The notes under the pieces are model-generated. The model saw only the letters and a list, made by a program, of their open reading frames with translations. It made no database searches and had not been told where the DNA came from. Of a stretch of DNA of 15,965 nucleotides, positions 14,443 through 15,965 are shown in pieces (position 1 is the first letter of the stretch; every line of letters begins with the position of its first letter). The stretch covers positions 1 through 15,965 of the forward strand of contig JAEYSR010000031.1 of the NCBI GenBank assembly GCA_023434535.1, in the 5' to 3' direction. The position numbers and the translations under genes were made by a program. The stretch is from Actinomycetes bacterium (GTDB lineage: Bacteria > Actinomycetota > Acidimicrobiia > Acidimicrobiales > Microtrichaceae).

Positions 14443-14448
14443 ATGCTA
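14443..14448 (-). promoter_or_regulatory. Candidate -10 hexamer TAGCAT, leaderless start of the DUF2342 gene
   Basis: TAGCAT on the minus strand, then exactly 7 nt (CCAGGGG), then GTG 14435. This supports the GTG as both transcription and translation start. Confidence 0.5.
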
Positions 14449-14459
14449 GGGCCGTCGGA

Positions 14460-14476
14460 CGCCCGTTGACCGGGCG
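14460..14476 (-). terminator. Stem-loop after the trypsin-fold gene
   Basis: CGCCCG (14460-14465) and CGGGCG (14471-14476) form a perfect 6-bp stem with a 5-base loop, 25 bases after the stop of the trypsin-fold gene. It may terminate that transcript. It also covers the expected -35 region of the DUF2342 promoter, so an operator role is possible. Confidence 0.35.
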
Positions 14477-14501
14477 CCCGCGGTCGCCGCTCAGGCGCAG
14501 G

Positions 14502-15368
14502 TCAGCGCGCCAGGGCGAGCGCCACCTCGAGCACGGCCTCGGCGGGCAGGAGCTCGGGGTGGCGGGGGTCGCCCTGGACGACCAGGCCCACGAACCGGCC
14601 CCGGGGGTCGAACACCGCTCCGTCGGCGCCGCCCGAGTGCACGGATCCGACCGCCGCCAGCTGGCTCGACGCCGTGGAGACCGACGTCGAGGAGATCGGC
14701 GCCGATGTGGGCCGGGCGTCGGACGTCGCGGCGATCCGGATGAGCGGGGTGCCGGCTCCGGTGGAGGGCGCCGTCACGGCGTCGGCGTCGATCGTGGCCG
14801 AGCTGATGGAGGGAGCCGCCTCGCCGGCCCCGGCCCGCGCCAGGATGACCTCGTCGCCCGTCGCGACCGTGGAGTCGGCGACGACGGGCCGGCCGCTCCC
14901 CTCGGGGAGGGCGATCACGGCGAGGTCCGACGTCGGGTCGTGGCCGACCACCTCGACCAGCTCCGGCTGGCGACCGCCGCAGCTCGCCCAGATCTCGTCC
15001 GCCCCCTCGACGGCGCCGGCTCGCACGGCCACGTGTCCGTCGTCGTCGATCACGACGCCGGTCACGGTGCGATGCGCTCCGCCGTCGACCACGGTGAGGG
15101 AGGCGAGCGTCGCGGCCACGGCCTGCTCCGGCGTGGAGCGCGCTGTCGCCGGCGTGGATCCGGACCCGAGGCCCATCACCGCGACCGCGGTGAGGAGGCT
15201 GACCCCGCCGAGGACGAGGGCGGCGGCCAGGACGGTCCCTCGTCGGCGGTCCGACCTGCGACGGTTCTCCAGGCCCAGCTCGCTCGGATGGACCCACGTC
15301 CGAGCGGTCGTCGGCGTCGGCTCGGCGTCGGGGTCGTCGTCGGCCCCGTGGCCAGCCGGTTCCTGCAT
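14502..15368 (-). CDS. Membrane-anchored trypsin-fold (HtrA/S1C-like) protein, catalytic residues missing
   Basis: A 288-residue protein. Its cytosolic N-terminus carries the motif RTWVHPSELGL (23-33), recurrent in actinobacterial membrane-anchored trypsin-like proteins. After an Arg-rich patch a single membrane segment follows (about 45-67, TVLAAALVLGGVSLLTAVAVMG), then an extracytoplasmic domain. That domain has the order of an S1C protease: VTGVVIDDDGHVAV (102-115), HDPTSDLAVIALP (143-155, the Asp block) and SGGADGAVFDPRGRFVGLVV (245-264, the Ser block). The expected His after the first block is absent (AVRAGAV) and the nucleophile Ser of GNSGG appears replaced by Asp (GADGA). It is therefore probably a pseudoprotease with a binding or structural role. 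Start ATG 15368 is favoured by a TATCGT hexamer 8 nt upstream. Confidence 0.75.
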   Translation of the reverse strand: MQEPAGHGADDDPDAEPTPTTARTWVHPSELGLENRRRSDRRRGTVLAAALVLGGVSLLTAVAVMGLGSGSTPATARSTPEQAVAATLASLTVVDGGAHRTVTGVVIDDDGHVAVRAGAVEGADEIWASCGGRQPELVEVVGHDPTSDLAVIALPEGSGRPVVADSTVATGDEVILARAGAGEAAPSISSATIDADAVTAPSTGAGTPLIRIAATSDARPTSAPISSTSVSTASSQLAAVGSVHSGGADGAVFDPRGRFVGLVVQGDPRHPELLPAEAVLEVALALAR

Positions 15369-15376
15369 GAGGTCCG

Positions 15377-15382
15377 ACGATA
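15377..15382 (-). promoter_or_regulatory. Candidate -10 hexamer TATCGT, leaderless start of the trypsin-fold gene
   Basis: TATCGT on the minus strand, then 8 nt (CGGACCTC), then ATG 15368. The same hexamer serves the thioesterase gene. It lies in the 121-base divergent region shared with moaE. Confidence 0.5.
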
Positions 15383-15476
15383 CCGATGTCGCCACCGATC
15401 CTGGCCGCGGGTCCCCGACCGGTCGGCGCGACATGTGCGCCTCGGGGCCCTTGGTGTCCGACGAGGAGATCTTCCC

Positions 15477-15482
15477 TACGAT
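15477..15482 (+). promoter_or_regulatory. Candidate -10 hexamer TACGAT, leaderless start of moaE
   Basis: TACGAT, then exactly 7 nt (GACGCCC), then GTG 15490. The in-frame ATG at 15481 lies within the hexamer, so under this reading it is not the start. The only ribosome-binding-like AGGAG (15464-15468) is 12 nt before that ATG, further than usual. Confidence 0.5.
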
Positions 15483-15489
15483 GACGCCC

Positions 15490-15965
15490 GTGCCAGCGTC
15501 AGCGCCCCTCTCCCCGCCGCGCCCCCCGACCGACGGCGACGACTGGACGGCGCTCGCCGATCGGGCCCTTCCCGTCGGCGACGCGTATGGGTGGGCGGTC
15601 CGCCCCGACTGCGGTGCAGTGGTGGTGTTCACCGGGACGGCGCGGGACCACTCGGCGGGTCGGCCGGGAGTCTCGGAGCTGGCCTACGAGGCCTACGAGG
15701 AGCAGGCGGTGCCCCGGATGCAGGCGGTCGTCGACGAGATGCGCCGTCGTTGGGACCTCGGCCGTGTGGCGATCGTGCACCGGGTCGGCGACGTGCCGAT
15801 CGGCCAGGAGGCCGTGCTCGTCGTCGTGTCCGCGGCTCATCGGGGCGAGGCCTTCGCAGCAGCCCGGTTCGGCATCGACGCGGTCAAGGCGTCGGTCCCG
15901 ATCTGGAAGCGCGAGCTGTGGGACGGCGGCGAGGGGTGGGGCCTCGAGGCCCAGCACCTGGTGGA
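15490..15965 (+). CDS. moaE: Molybdopterin synthase catalytic (large) subunit, C-terminus off the right edge
   Basis: MoaE pairs with thiocarboxylated MoaD to put the dithiolene sulfurs on precursor Z (cPMP), giving molybdopterin in the cytosol. The 158 visible residues carry the family blocks: CGAVVVFTGTARDHSAG (41-57), ELAYEAYEEQA (63-73), VAIVHRVGDVPIGQEAVLVVVSAAHRGEAF (93-122) and AVKASVPIWKRE (131-142). Lys133 and Lys140 are spaced like the catalytic Lys119 and Lys126 of E. coli MoaE. About 40 residues precede the first conserved block; the initial Pro/Ala-rich part is probably disordered. GTG 15490 is preferred over ATG 15481 on promoter spacing. Only the last few residues and the stop are outside the window. 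No moaD is next to it on the visible side. Confidence 0.93.
   Translation, partial: MPASAPLSPPRPPTDGDDWTALADRALPVGDAYGWAVRPDCGAVVVFTGTARDHSAGRPGVSELAYEAYEEQAVPRMQAVVDEMRRRWDLGRVAIVHRVGDVPIGQEAVLVVVSAAHRGEAFAAARFGIDAVKASVPIWKRELWDGGEGWGLEAQHLV

Noticed and set aside
15499..15957. Minus-strand open frame opposite moaE
   Set aside because: No domain is recognisable and the opposite strand is unmistakably MoaE.

Overview
This is a very GC-rich bacterial window with single-copy housekeeping genes (dxs, moaE, tldD/tldE) next to actinobacterial lineage-specific families. Among these are a DUF2342 protein, a membrane protein with a WVHPSELG motif, an FlK-like thioesterase and an AbiEi/DUF559 protein. 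Together with repeated leaderless-type starts (a TANNNT hexamer about 7 nt before the start codon), this suggests a high-GC actinomycete, most likely an Acidimicrobiia relative. That placement is inference from memory of such genomes, not a search result.

Layout, left to right. 1-2004 (minus): a flippase-like membrane protein followed by the start of dxs (isoprenoid precursor synthesis), which runs off the left edge. 2098-3087 (plus): an alpha/beta hydrolase. 3107-4008 (minus): a small lipoprotein and an FlK-like thioesterase. 4150-11773 (plus): a seven-gene, same-strand block of tldD, a VOC-fold protein, an Ntn amidase of the choloylglycine hydrolase family, a 14-TM MFS transporter overlapping it, and two tandem tldE paralogs. 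11797-12961: a minus-strand AbiEi-like/DUF559 nuclease-like gene bracketed by three copies of a 47-bp semi-palindromic repeat. 12981-15368 (minus): a DUF2342 zincin-like protein with a degenerate metal motif, and a membrane-anchored trypsin-fold protein lacking its catalytic residues. 15490 to the right edge (plus): moaE (molybdopterin synthase large subunit), incomplete.

The TldD/TldE proteins should form metallopeptidase complexes in which TldD carries the zinc and TldE is the non-catalytic partner. Two TldE paralogs imply alternative complexes. The VOC, amidase and MFS genes between tldD and the tldE pair may be an inserted cassette or part of one peptide/amide-processing locus; the sequence alone does not decide.

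The most unusual structure is the 47-bp repeat family around the AbiEi/DUF559 gene. It could be an operator set for the protein's winged-helix domain, or a REP-like element tied to its nuclease-like domain. No tRNA, rRNA, CRISPR array or transposase gene was recognised, and no gene-free stretch exceeds about 200 bases.
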